Shown one piece after another: positions 50,098 through 63,400 of a stretch of DNA of 64,000 bases. Source of the DNA: Syngnathus acus (Eukaryota; Chordata; Actinopteri; Syngnathiformes; Syngnathidae); the NCBI RefSeq assembly GCF_901709675.1, contig NC_051104.1, positions 2,109,001 to 2,173,000 of the forward strand. The letters are read 5' to 3'. The translations under genes and the position numbers were made by a program. Numbering within the stretch: the first letter of the stretch is position 1; each line of letters opens with the position of its first letter. The notes beneath the pieces were generated by a model. That model did no database searches, was not told the origin of the DNA, and saw only the letters and a list, made by a program, of their open reading frames with translations.

Positions 50098-53000
50098 ATG
50101 GCGGGAGTGATGGAAGAGGTAAGACTAGCATGCTAACGTTAGCCGGCTAATGTTGTTGTTACTACTAAACTAACTCGTTGAACCTCAAATGTAGATTTAT
50201 GTACAGCTAGGCGGCCTCCCTATATTCTGCAAACGTAGGCAAAAATGCACATTTTATTCAAATGAAATGATAAATCATCTTAAATAAGTTACTTTGCTGA
50301 TGCATTGTTTATGAATTAGGCTGATGATATCCAATCCAGATATCAGTGCCTACTTGACCATCGAGTAGAATCTAATCTAATCTGTGTTTCCTACAACAGA
50401 GCAGACAACCAAGTGAGGAATTCACAGATGAATCCGAGGTAAGATCAATAAATACAATCACTGGTCCATCTGTCAAGAATGAGTACGAGTTGCTCAATAT
50501 ACTCTTATTTCTGTACTGTCAACATCAATGTCAAGCGTTTGCTTTTCTTCTGCCGGCACCGAGCAACACTTTGGGGCCGGTGCGTCACGGGCTGAATATT
50601 ACTCCCAAATCGGCTTTATAAGCGATGCTGCACAGTCTGTGGGGTGCATCAACTCCAAACACTGTGTGTGTGCGCTCTCATGTCCTGCTGAGCTGGAGGG
50701 GGGGCTGATGGTGGGACAAGAGCGTGGAAAAAGTGTTATTTTCCAAAACAATCCTTTCCCACTCCACAATGCCATATCTCGGCTATTTCCTGTGTATTAC
50801 GGTGGTGAGAGCTTTGACGCGAGGGCATTCGTCACGGGCTTGGCCGCCCTATCGAAGGAGGGAAAAAAAATCGAACTGTATCCCTTTCCACAGAAACTTT
50901 TGCCATCAAGCGTCGCCCAGTCGCACAATTGGCCTCGTTTTTATCCGAAGTCACAGTTTTACAGTTCAAACCGAGGATAACGTCCCTTGACCTTCACGTT
51001 GTGCTCGGCATTGTAATAGATGGGGTGGGAGGGGGGGTTCATCCAATGAAAGGCGACATATGTTGGATCTTGGCCCAATTTGCTTCAGCCCCACGAACTC
51101 CTTGATGAATGGGAAAAAAAATCATCAAATTCATTGATTATTTAAATAATGGTTACTTAAAGCCCTAAATAAGATATGCATAACATCGTCTTGCGCCATC
51201 TATTTGTGGCCACATCACAGATTTCATCATATTGCAGATTATTTGCCACGTTGCAGGATTTTGAGCTCACGTTCGGGACATCGCTTGGAATGAAAACTGT
51301 TGGAAGGAGTGTCATAGTTGTCATCCAGCGGATCTTCTTTGTCCCCCAGGAGGAGGACAGCGAGGAGGAGCCCAAGCTGAAATACGAACGGCTGTCCAAC
51401 GGCGTGACGGAAATCCTCCAGAGCGACGCCGCCAGCTGCATGACCGTCCACGACAAGGTAGTGTGGGTGCGGCGTCCCGTCTCGCCACCCCTTTGCCAGT
51501 CCGCCTCGTGGGGCCATTCCTTTCTCACCTGCGCGTACGGCCGCTCCTCGCAAGGAGACGCGCCAGACGCTGTTGTCGGCTCCCCTTTTCATTGCTGCTC
51601 CCGCACACCTGCCGTTGGGGAGTTCTTCTTCAAGCTGACGAATCATCTCGACAGCGGGAACACGGGTCGGAACCTCATTGCCTCCACCAAAGAGCTTCCT
51701 GGTTGGATGGTCACTTTGTAAACGATTGAACCTATTTTCTGGAGTGCTCATATTAGAACTATTTTTGTTCCCTTTTTTTCCCCTCTTTTTTTATAACTAT
51801 TTTTATTGTATTTTTTTTTTTATACTATTTCTTTTGTTAGGTTTTAATCATATATTTTAAATGAAATACCCTAATTTGTATTGTATTAGATATTTAGGGC
51901 CTTCCAACCTCGAGCAGCCTCCCCCAAGTCAGGCGAGTCCCATTGTGCTTTGGCGAGGACCCCCGCGTGGTCACAGCCGCCCCACCAACAATTTTGGTTT
52001 TCCACGGCAAACGCGCACATGCGGCCTCATATCTGAAGCGTCTGAATGGGGATTTCCGTTTGAACAATCCTCCCGTTCCGATAAATCCCTTTTAAAAGTT
52101 GCTGCGCCTCACGAGCCTCCAACCCCTTTTTTTTTTTTCCTTTCTTGCTTTATTTATTTTTATTCGCTGCTTATTTTATTTGGGGAAGATTGCAGTGGGC
52201 TCTGTGTGACACGCTCAGCTGTGCCTGTAAATATAAGCATTTCATTATAGGCTGCACTCAAGCATGCTGCTGGGCCACATGCCGCCAGAGAAAGGCGGGG
52301 GTGGCGGGGGAGATTAGGCCGGGGCGGCAGGAACACACACTTAAAGTCACACTATTCCCCCCCTCTCTTTCTTTTTCCCCAGCGGACACACACCACATGA
52401 TGCACCGAGGAGGAAAAAAAAAAAAAAAAGCGAGAGACAAATGCTTTTAAATCGTGTGCTTAGCAGCAAGAGGGTGAAGACAAGTCAGACGTACGGTGCA
52501 TTTATTATGCTGAAGCCTTTTAATTTAAGAAGAAGAAATGCCATTTCACACTGCCTGACTTAATAAAGAGCAATGGCAATTTCACACTTTTGCTCACAAG
52601 CTCACCCGATCCGCACCCGGACGCCTTTTTTTTATTTATTTTATAATCCCCTTCACCTACACACAAACACGGCTTCGTTTTATGATTCAAAAATCTTCAA
52701 TTTCTCTTGTTGAATTTAAACTTCTTTTTTTTATTATTACAGTTTCTTGCTCTGGGGACACATTTTGGGAAGGTTTTCCTTTTGGACATCCAAGGAAATG
52801 TCACCCAGAAGTTTGAAATTGTGAGTAACAGCCACAAGATGCTTAGACGATCATAATAATAATGCACATAAATCTTTTTTTATTTATTTTTTTATTTAAA
52901 AACAAAAAAACATACATTGTTTGTTTTAGAAGAGGCTTGAACGGATTGAAAACATTTTCATTCATTTCAACGGCGAAAGATGATTTGAGATGATGCCACA

Positions 53001-56000
53001 TCGCTTCTGTTCCTCTAGAGTTCGGTAAAGATCAACCAGATCAGCCTGGACGAGAGCGGCGAGCACGTGGGCATCTGCTCCGAGGACGGCAAGGTCGGAC
53101 ATCTTCCATCTCACTGACCACACGTGCGTGCGGCACAGCGTCCTTCTCGAGAAACTTGATGCTAACGCTGGCGGACGGAAATATTGAGCAGGTTTTCACG
53201 GCGCCACTGTTAACCTGCCATTTAATCTCGGGAAATGATCTTCGACTGATGCTTATCGTAATTAAGAGCCTCCCAGGCGAGATGCGCTCCCACTTGATTT
53301 CAGGAGGCCCTTCTAATCCTTACAAATCTAACGTAATCCTTAATTGCCGCTGAGATGCCTTCGGGATCTGGTGTTATACCGCCCCCCCGCCCCCCCGATG
53401 GCCGTGATGCACTAATGGCAACTCGGCGGTCCTCTTACAGCACACAAGAGGTGGCGACAGAGTCCAAGATTAGCAAGCTTCTAAAGCCCGCAGGGTTGTT
53501 GTTTTTTTTTTTTTCCCGGAATCAAAGTGTGCACTAATTGGCGACCCGGAAGAGCGAATCAAAGTCGGGTTTTCCACAGTTTTTCCCCCGAAGGTCCAGG
53601 CTAGTTGCAGAGGCGGCAATTAAAGCGGAGGTGATGCGTTATTCACCTTTTGTTGTTCCTTTTTTTTTTCTTTCAGGTGCAAGTGTTTGGCCTCTACACA
53701 AGAGAAGGCTTCCACGAGAACTTTGATTGTCCCATCAAAGTAAGAGATGAACATTGAATTGCTATCCCAAAAAAAAATTCACTTTCCTCATCCAAATGCT
53801 CTCTGGCCTCTGTTAGGCCGCTCCAGTTGGTAAATTGCTAGGTCCGTTCTTTCTTGCCATCCTTAACTGGAATATTGCAAAGCATCAATCCCGTTTCACT
53901 TTGCCAAATGCTAACAGTGTCGTCTGTCTCGCTAGGTGGTGGCGTTACATCCGCAATTCTCCAGATCCAACTACAAGCAGTTTGTCACCGGCGGCAACAA
54001 GGTAACTTCCAATAGAATTCTCACCACCTCATTCACAGTTTCACATTTGGAGACGTTCTATTCTCAAATCCGTTATTGGTGGTACAAGCTCGCTACGGCT
54101 AGAGGAGACCATCTTTCTTTCTTTTTTTGGTCCACTGTGGAAAACAACAACAAAAAGTGCCTTTTCTGTCTCTTTGGAGTGCTCTCTGGAGAGCGGGCCA
54201 TTTTCGCAAAGTGCTTTCCCGCAATCTCGGGGAACGAATGGATCATTATAGTGATGCCACACAGCGCTGCCTTGACTTACGAGTTTTTGCGTTGTGTGAC
54301 AAATATTTCGTTACGGGCGAGCTTGCCGCCTGAGCCAAGTGAAAAATAAAACACGGGGTACCTAATGTTGTGACCGTAGAGTATACGCAATAATGCCGGG
54401 GATTATTTTTAGCTCAAGGGCGCTGACATTTCAACATCAAGCAATGTTTCTTTGGCGTCATTGTTAGCATGCCGCTTTGCCATTTTCTTTGAATCGCCGC
54501 CGATTCCTCTCGCTGAAGGCCTCGGCGAGGTGCCTGCCTCGGAAATCGATGCGCCTCGACGGGAAAGGAAAATTCAATGTTTGCCTCCGCCGTTCTTTTG
54601 TCGCGCCGTCTCTCGGTGGTGGGCTGAAGCGTTTATTAGGTGCTGATCTTGTGCAGCTTTTTGTATCACAACAGCACGTGTGGATAAAAAGACACATTAG
54701 TGCGGGCCTCTCATAGCAATTGGAAACGCTCAGTCGCTAGCACTTGCCATGCTAATAGTATAACAACCTAAAAGCACTGATGTAGATTGCGAAGGATTTT
54801 ACATATGGATCATGTTCATATCATAATAATAGCGATAATAAGAAAAAAAATCTCGTTAAGATTTTTAAGGCGCCTTGCACTTCTGATTCTCAATATGAAT
54901 GTTTATTGATGACTTTATTATCTTTTATTGTGCGCTTAACAGAAAATTGATGGATGGATGATTTGGTCATCCACCAAAGGTTGACTCCAGTGTGCCAGTT
55001 GTCTACTGTTCATGCACTGCCCTCTATTGGTCGCAGGGCGCCACTGCTCTACATTCTGCACTGACATTTTTCTCTTTCTTGCGGCCTGGCCTCCAAGCTC
55101 CTTTTGTACGAGCGCAACTGGATGAACCGCTGGAAGATGTCGCTCCTGCACGAAGGTGAGGGCAGCATCACCAACGTGCAGTGGAGAAGCAACCTCATCG
55201 CTTGGGCCAACAACGTGGTACGCGGCCTTCGTCCACCCTCGACTTTTGCGAGCACGCGGCGTCGAGACGTGATGCCCTTCATTCGTTCGGCTTAGGGCGT
55301 CAAGATCTACGACATCAGCACCAAGCAGCGCATCACCAACGTTCTCCGCGACAACGTTAGCCTGAGGCCCGACATGTACCCGTGTAGTCTGTGTTGGAAA
55401 GATAACACCACCCTCATCGTGGGCTGGGGAACCTCCATCAAGGTTTGACCTTTTGAACCTGACATTTTCAAGCAACTTTTGTGTCATTTCGCATTCCTCC
55501 TTTGAAGATTTGTGCCGTAAAGGAGCGACATCCTACAGAAATGAGGGACCTGCCCAGTCGTTACGTGGAAATAGGTATGGAAAGCTCCGGTCATGGTTTT
55601 TTTTTTTTTTTCCCGTGACCAGACAATCAGAGCGAATCCCGTTTGTGCTGTTTAAGTTTCCGCCTTTGAGACGGAGTTCTTCATCAGCGGGCTGGCGCCG
55701 CTGGCCGATCAGCTGGTCACCTTGTTCTTTGTGAAGGAGAACGCCGAGCACGTGGTAAGGAAAACCTAACGGAACCCGTGAGCCCATTTCTGATGTTTGA
55801 TTCCGGGGGAGGACAGGACGCCGAGTTCCTGGCGCGGCCTCGTCTCGACATCATCCAGCCTCTGCCCGAGTCGTGCGAGGAGATCTCGTCAGACGCCCTG
55901 ACCGTGCGCAACTATCAGGAGAACGAGTGTCGCGACTACCGTCTTGGTGAGCCTGCCCCAGTGACAAATCCAGCAACTTTTTCATCTTGAAAGTTCTCGA

Positions 56001-58835
56001 GAGAATTGCGCACAATTGACCACAACCTCTTATGTTATGGGGTGCAGAGCATTCGGAGGGAGAGTCGCTCTTCTACATCGTCAGCCCCAAAGACGTGGTG
56101 GTGGCCAAGGAGCGTGACCAGGACGACCACATCGACTGGCTGCTGGACAAGAAGAAGTATGAGGAGGCGCTGATGGCCGCCGAGATTAGCTTCAAGAACA
56201 TCAAGAGGCACGACGTGCAGAAGATCGGCATGGCCTACATCAACCACCTGCTAGAGAAGGGGGACTACGACGGCGCCGCAAGGTTTCTCTTCCCAATCAT
56301 CTGGCTTTTACGTCGCCATGGCAACAATTTACACAGATATTCAGTCAGCCCGGTATTTTCGTGAATAATACTGTACATGGTTTTCTCGTGCAGGAAGTGC
56401 CAAAAGATTCTGGGGAAAAACATGGAACTGTGGGAAAACGAGGTGTACAGATTCAAGACCATCGGGCAACTGAAGGTGAGTCACGGCAAAGCAAGGTCAA
56501 ATGTCATTCATTTCATTTTCATAATCAACATTTTCAATTGTAGGCCATCAGCCAGTATTTACCCAGAGGAGACCTGCGTCTTCGCCCGGCCATCTACGAA
56601 ATGATTTTGCACGAATTCCTCAAAACAGACTATGAGGTACTTGCCGTTGAATGTTGAGCTTTTAAGCCCGGCGTGGCCTCAAAGTGTTTGTTTTTTTCCC
56701 CTCCACCTGCCTGCCCACTCAGGGTTTCGCCACGCTAATCCGGGAGTGGCCGGGAGAGCTTTACAACAACATGGCCATCGTGCAAGCCGTCACCGACCAC
56801 CTGAGCAAGAACCCCATGAACCCCACCCTGCTCACCACGCTGGCCGAACTGTGAGTTGGTCTTTTCGGACAAAAAAAAATGGATACCGAAAATTAGACAC
56901 ACCTACACTGCACTCGTGTCTGATTTAAATTTTTAAAATTATTTTTGGGGGGGGTTTCAGCTACACATATGACCAGCGCTATGACCGTGCGCTGGAGATC
57001 TACCTGCGTCTTCGCCACAAAGACGTTTACCAGCTCATCCACAAGCACAACCTCTTCTCCTCCATCGAGGACAAGATTGTGCTCCTCATGGACTTCGACA
57101 AAGAGGTTTGTCTCGCAACCCGTGTCACCACGGCGACAATTGCCTTCGGGATTTTTTTTAATGGTTTTTTTTGTGTATGTGCACGCAGAAAGCCGTGGAC
57201 ATGCTTCTGGACAATGAAGACAAAATATCAGTGAGTGCGATATGTTCTTAATTTTTAAGGATAATTATGTTGTTCACAAAATCTTTTATTTTCTTTATTT
57301 TTAGATCGACAGGGTGGTGGAGGAATTGGCAGACAGGCCTGAGCTTCTTCATGTGGTCAGTAGACACCCACCCCCTCCCTTTTTGTTGCGTTTGCTGCCG
57401 TAGTACTTTAACGCTTCTCCCGATTCCGCCTTTCCCACTCGTCACCGGGCAGTACCTCCACAAACTGTTCAAGCGGGACCACCACAAAGGCCAGAGGTAC
57501 CACGAGAAGCAGATCGGCCTGTACGCTGAATTCGACCGACCCAATCTGCTGCCCTTCCTGAGGGACAGCACACACTGTCCACTGGAGAAGGTACTCATCC
57601 TCTTAATTCAAACGTTGAGGGTGATGCATCGTTGTTTCTTCTGTAAGCCCACCACTGATGTCGTAGGTTCCTTTTGCAGGCTCTGGAAGTTTGCCAGCAG
57701 AGACACTTTGTGGAGGAGACCGTCTTCCTGCTCAGTAAGAACAAATGCTGAAATGTCCTCGACGGCGGAGTCGATTTAACGCGAGCGCTTCCGCAGGCCG
57801 GATGGGGAACTGCAGACGGGCACTGCAGATGATCATGAAGGAGCTGGGGGACGTGGACAAGGCCATCGAGTTCGCCAAGGAGCAGGACGACGCTGAGCTG
57901 TGGGAGGATCTCATCACCTACTCCATCGACAAGCCGCGTGAGAAGCTTTCAGGAAGTTGGCTTTGTTTTTCGCCCAATGAGTTTCACACCCTTTTCTTGG
58001 GTTTTGCCTCTCCAGCGTTCATCACAGGACTGCTGAACAACATCGGCACGCACGTGGACCCCATTCTGCTGATCCATCGCATCAAGGAAGGCATGGAGAT
58101 CCCCAACCTCAGGGATTCCCTGGTCAAGATTCTCCATGACTACAACTTGCAGGTTGATGCTCAAATTTGCTTGTTTGTGTTTTATTTTTACAATAAAGCT
58201 TTCCTGTTTTGATTAGACGACAATCTCTCCTCAACAGATTATGCTTCGCGAAGGATGTAAGAAGATCCTGGTGGCCGACTCTCTGTCACTGCTTCAGAAG
58301 ATGCATCGCACGCAGAGCAGAGGCATCGCAGTGGACGGTCGGTGCACAAAATATTCTAGAGCCTGTAATACGTGTCATCGTGATATAAGCGTAAAGGAAA
58401 ATTGCGTGGGTCGGATTTTCACATTGAAACTCATATTCATACTTTTGTGGGCTTTTCTTTGCAGAGGAGAGCATTTGTGAATCGTGCCATGTGACAATTT
58501 TACCCTCAGGTATGTCACACTGGAACCTTTATAACTTTATTTCTATCTTACAATGCAGTGGATGCTTTATACATTCTATACTCGATGTGTATTTCAGACA
58601 TGGCCAAAGCTTTTAGCGTGGTGGTGTTCCATTGCAGACACATGTTTCACAAGGAATGTTTACCCTCCACGGGAACGGTTAGAAATTTTAAAATCATTAT
58701 TATCCAGCAGGAACATTACATCTCGCCTAATATTTTCTCTTGTGTTTTTTACAGACTCCCGGAGTGCAGTTTTGCAACATCTGCAGTGCAAAGAGGCGTG
58801 GGCCAGGAAGCGGCATCCTGGAAATGAAAAAATGA
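50098..58835 (+). CDS. vps41: VPS41, HOPS complex subunit, complete, 27 exons
   Basis: VPS41 tethers late endosomes, AP-3 vesicles and lysosomes as part of HOPS. Exons: 50098-50118, 50400-50438, 51350-51457, 52743-52820, 53019-53093, 53677-53739, 53936-54001, 55098-55217, 55296-55442, 55508-55574, 55657-55754, 55817-55946, 56048-56282, 56394-56475, 56544-56636, 56723-56850, 56961-57105, 57189-57230, 57305-57355, 57453-57590, 57680-57734, 57797-57937, 58016-58152, 58238-58337, 58465-58509, 58598-58677, 58755-58835. Phases join throughout and give 854 aa, the human length as I remember it. An acidic N-terminus is followed by a beta-propeller (ISLDESGEHVGICSEDGKV), a helical clathrin-repeat region (DHHKGQRYHEKQIGLYAEFD) and a C-terminal RING-H2 (CESC, CRHMFHKEC, CNIC). 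It ends LEMKK. A few substitutions (such as ADQLVTLFFVKENAEHV) are local. The gene looks intact. Confidence 0.96.
51458..52742 (+). other. vps41 intron 3
   Basis: T-rich intron with runs at 51770-51830 and 52123-52138. Open frames across the exon 3 boundary are chance extensions. No second gene. Confidence 0.6.
54002..55097 (+). other. vps41 intron 7
   Basis: The longest intron in the central part of vps41. A short ATGGATGGATG tract lies near 54949. No coding signal. Confidence 0.6.
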
Positions 58836-59394
58836 CTTATTTAAAAAAAACACAACCAAAAATGCTATTCAAATCTGTGGACACCTTCTACTTGCTGGTA
58901 ATGTAAATGGCCGACCAAGAAATAAAATCCTAATTTCAAAATGATTGTGGATTACTGTTTGTTGTTGAAGGTTATGTTTGTCATATTCTCCTTGAATGAG
59001 TGGTGGACTAGTGGTTTGTATGTCTGCTTCACAATATTTCGGTTCTGGGTTTGACGGTTTTCCCCGTGCTTGAATGGGTTTTCTCCAGTTATTACGACTT
59101 TCTCCCACGTTCTAATTTAAGACTTAATTGTCCATAGTCGTGAATGGTTGTTTGTATGTGTCCACTGTTCTGATTGAAAGGTGACCAGTCCAGAATGTAT
59201 TCCACTTCCACAGCAAGGACCCAAATGAGGACAAGTGCTATGAAAATGAATGATGAAACTAGCTGGTGACCAGTCAAGGGTGACTACCTTTTTCTTTCGA
59301 TTTTTTCACTTAAATTCTTACGATTTATATTTTATTTGTGAATTGTTATGGACATCAACTTGTTTGTTCCTTTTTATTATTTCAAAATAGGAAA
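58836..59394 (+). other. vps41 3' UTR and intergenic spacer
   Basis: vps41 3' sequence to the polyadenylation signal at 58921, then AT-rich spacer. Phrases such as GGTTTTCTCC and GTCCACTGTTCTGATTG near 59080-59180 look like a decayed dispersed repeat, but I cannot fix its limits. Confidence 0.5.
58921..58926 (+). terminator. Polyadenylation signal for vps41
   Basis: AATAAA 86 bp after the stop codon, a standard short 3' UTR. Confidence 0.7.
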
Positions 59395-59460
59395 AAATGG
59401 CCGAAATAAAATACAGACAGCGACGTAACGTCATTTCCGCCGTCATTCTCCGGAAGTACA
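59395..59460 (+). promoter_or_regulatory. Promoter-like segment of the downstream gene
   Basis: AAATGGCCGAAAT (YY1-type), ACGTAACGTCATTTCC (CRE-like) and CTCCGGAAGTAC (ETS) lie in 65 bp just before the inferred first exon. There is no TATA box. This fits a housekeeping promoter; function is inferred. Confidence 0.45.
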
Positions 59461-59518
59461 GTTAATTTTTATTCACGAGAAAAAAACAGCTGGTGTACGA
59501 AAAAAAGAAAGCGTCAAA
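59461..59518 (+). other. Probable non-coding first exon of the unknown gene
   Basis: Ends GCGTCAAA followed by GTGAGTTC, a strong 5' splice site. The next good acceptor is TTTTTGACAG at 60410-60419, one base before the ATG. The 5' limit is not known. Confidence 0.5.
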
Positions 59519-60419
59519 GTGAGTTCCTCCGTCAATTTCGTGTTCTTTTGTTGACATTATTCTCCCGTGTGACGCCCAGTTAAACCTCTTGTCGCTGTGC
59601 GACGCTGCTGCTTTGTTTATTTGTCAGCGAGCCGCGTTTTGGTGCCGAGTTGCTAGCTTTAGCTTTAGCCACAACTACCATCACCGTTGATGTATACTTG
59701 TAGCTAACACGCTAGCCACTATTTGCTAACTAGATGCCCTGTCTAGCATCACAACCACTGCGCATTCGCGGTGTAAAATGTTTTACAAGGGCACTGATAT
59801 GCGTGCTAACGTCATAACTAGTGCGTGTCGTGTCGCGTTAGTTGTCCGCGGTGTCGCGCATCTTTTTGGCAAGTGTTTACTTTCGGCTATACGTCACCTA
59901 CCAAATATCGTTTGGATATGTTCATTAAACATTTTGGGGTGGTATTTCCACGTCGTCTATAATATTTTCATAAGTGAGCGCATCTACAGTTACATGGCTT
60001 GAGCAGGATTCACAAATGGAATTGTATAACACCTTAACTAGCATTTAAAATGCGAGCGAAACCTTATGTAGCTACATGTGTACAATTTCAGTCATTAATT
60101 GGACGGCATTAAGACGACTCGTGCTTAATACACCCCGCACCACAGGATAAATACTCTCCGGAATCAAGACATCCAACACTTTGCTGACATTGATTGCAAG
60201 AAGGGAAATCTGGTCCAATGTGGCCCAGTGGTCTGTCATATGTGTGTATCCAATTGTAAATACTGAGCAGATTTAACATTTACGATAGTCAGCCCTCATT
60301 GTTTTCTAAACAGATCAGGGAGTTAAAAAAAAGCCCTCATCCCACACCAGACTACAGGATAATCCCTCTGAAAAATGCTTCATAGTCATTTCATTAACAT
60401 GTCAAATTGTTTTTGACAG
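59519..60419 (+). other. First intron of the unknown gene
   Basis: Contains GCTAGCTTTAGCTTTAGCC-type low-complexity sequence typical of fish introns near 59650. No coding evidence. Confidence 0.45.
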
Positions 60420-60420
60420 A

Positions 60421-63400
60421 ATGCCAGCCTCAAAGCGAGGAACAGAGGAGCCCCTCGATCCTCAAGCGAAATTGAGGAGGCTGGAAGACATTGGTGAAGC
60501 GCTCCAGTCCGAAACCACACCAGCAATCAACAACAGGTCTCATAAAGAAATACATTTGCATGAAATTACAGATGCTGTTGCCCCTCGGACCAAAAGGAAA
60601 CTTGAAGAAGAAGAAGAAGCTACGGAAGGAAACCCATCCAAGTCATCACGACAGACTTCACCAGTCCGAACTACTCTAGGTCCACCCGTCACAAAACACT
60701 CAAGTGCCTTCTGTCGGGAAGCTCCGTCAGATGATTTTAATACAGAGTTCAATGTCGACAATACGCCCAGCGACAGCAGCAAGGACGGACTTTTCACTGA
60801 GAGCAATGAGCAGGGTTTGACAAAAAAATACTCAAGCCTAATACAAACCAAGCCAGCCTCCGACTCGCTGCAGGTGAGTGAAGAGTTACCGTCACCTCCA
60901 GCAGAATTTGTCCAGAATGAGCACAGTTATGGCAAATCATCAGACTCCAGTCTTGACAGCATTTTGGACACTACAGAAAACACCACAAAGGAAAGTAGGG
61001 CAGCCAACATCATATTTACGGCTGAAGAAAAGGAGAGAAAAGAAGCAGACGACCAAAGGCTTCCTGCTAACCATCCCCTCGCATCGTCCTTGACGCATTC
61101 GGAGGATGCTGCTGCAGGTGGTGCTGCTGCTATCAGAAGCCGGGCAGTGGGAACATTTTGTTCCAGCAACGGAGATGCACATCTTGAACAGTTAGTCTGT
61201 GAACAAAATTGGCAGACTGATTCCATCAGTGAATGTATAGAAACTGTGACAAGTGTTATAAAGCAGGATTTAACACAAAATACAGACCAGGAAAAGCATG
61301 ATGTGACGGTCAGTGGTGACTTAATGAGGCTTAATGATGTATCTGGTGAAGATCAGATGCCCCCAAACGTCAATGCTGAAGAAATTGTGTTGGAAAGTTG
61401 TAATCCTGAGACAAGCATTGAAGAAAGTTGTATACCCGAGTCAAATCGATGTCCATATACTCAGGCAACAGAAACTGAATCCGACCAAAACCCGGAGAGT
61501 CATTTTAAAGAACTTCTAACTTCAGCATCTGAGAATCAGACGCAAGAAAAAACAGGTTTTACGGACACTGGTAGCAACTGGGATCCTCGGATTGAGAAAG
61601 TAACACAGTCCGATAGAATTCCAGCCAGTAAGATTGAAGATGATGTGTGCCAAATTGAATTTGAGTGTAATAAAACTCTGGAAAGTTTGGATGAGGTGCT
61701 TTCAAAGAAGACCCAAGATGTGCCAGAAGCAGTCCTTGCAGTGTGTTCAGTCGAGGAAAGTCAAATGGAAACACCTGAGGTAACCGTAGAAGTAATGGAA
61801 TCTGATATGAACCCAGCGAGTCATACTGAAGCAAATCTAAGTGCAACAGAGTCCGATAGAAAACCAGACACACCGACCGAAATGTTTTCGATTTCAAAGG
61901 AAACTGTTCCCACGTCGCAAGAGGTCCTCACTGAAAGTCACAATGCAGAGGATCAGAGAACGGCAAGTGGAACTCCAGAGAATACATCCATCCATCCATC
62001 CATTTTCTATACCGCAGTTGATGAAAAAAGGCAGACTGAGGTAACGTTCATAGATTTGCCAGTTGTGAAGAAAAACGTTCCTGCACCACAAGAGGTCCTC
62101 GTTGAAAATCTTAATGCACAAGTTGAAGAAACTCAAATAGAGAGCCATGTTCAAGAAATGTTAACAGTGGAGTACTGTAGTCAATCAGGAAATGGAAAAT
62201 GTGTATCTGAAACTCAATCACTTTTAATGAAACCTACACCACCAGAGGTCATGGTTGACCAGTTAACTGTTGAGCGTCAAGTTGAAGAGTTCCGTGGAAC
62301 CCCAAATAGTCAGACCGAAGAAATGAATCCAGTTTTAATGGAGTCTGTTCAAAGCTCAGTATGTCCTGTTGAAGACCATATATTAGCATCGCCTTCACTT
62401 TCACAAAAAACTGAAAACACTCCAAAAGAAGCCCTTAGCAACTGTTTTGTTGCAGAGAGCCACGTTGAAGAACATCAACTGGTGTCCAATGAAAAAAATC
62501 AAACAGAACTGGAGGCTGGTAAAAACATTGAAAGTCATGTTGAAGAGTTGTCTCTTTCACAAAGAAGTGAACCAAAGCCACAGATGGCCCTCATAGACAG
62601 TTTAGAGGAACATCAAGAGGTCCTCGGAGATTGTTTTCATGCAGAAAGTCAGATTGAGAAGAAGCATATGGAATCTGATAATAGAATCATCTCAAATCCC
62701 TTTGAACAAAAGCAGGAGCAAGTCAACAAAAGCATCAACACAGCTGAGGTGTCGACACCTCACTGTGAGTCGGCCGGCAAGCAAAACAGCACAATGGAGA
62801 TGCCCCGTCAACATGTCATCATCTCGCAGCTGCAGACAGATGTGGAAACGCCATCGAAGGGAAGATTAACCGCTACGTTGCTTCAGGAGGAAATCAATAA
62901 TCACTCCAGCCAAAATGACAATGAAGACTTGAAAATTTTTAATGCAGAAACGGTGCCAAAGGCAAACGTCCAGGAGAGCCCTGAAGTTAGCGATTGCACC
63001 ACTGCTGTTACACAAAAAGCTTTAGCTCCTGCAAATTTCAAGACCAGTGGAACCGAAGAACTCAAAACTGTTATGGATGAATCAGAAGAAGCACACGAGA
63101 GAGTCGAGGTGAACAAAATTCAAAATTTCAATGTTTGTGACTATGAAAACAAGTTAAATTTGGACTCTGTAGCTACACCTGTGAGTCCAACTGACCTCCA
63201 AATTCAAAGCACTGAAGAATCGGAAAATCAAAAAAGTCAAGCAGAACCAACAGCAGACACAATGTCTTCTGAAGTTCTCGTCGAAGAAAACCCGGAGGAT
63301 GCAAAATTACTTGACGCTCCTGAAAATCAGGCAGAAGTATCCGAAGACATGGAGTATGAAGATTCTGGTGTTCAAGAGAATCAGACTGCATTATCAACAA

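Noticed and set aside
50528-50980. 150-codon plus-strand open frame in vps41 intron 2
   Set aside because: No recognised family, no splice or start context, and it lies wholly within an intron of a complete gene; treated as chance.
51239-51751. 170-codon minus-strand frame opposite vps41 exon 3
   Set aside because: Antisense shadow of the conserved exon; no independent signal.
54936-55487. 183-codon minus-strand frame opposite vps41 exons 8 and 9
   Set aside because: Antisense of two conserved coding exons, a common artefact of codon bias.
61559-61897. Minus-strand frames opposite the unknown gene
   Set aside because: Antisense shadows of the uninterrupted plus-strand frame.
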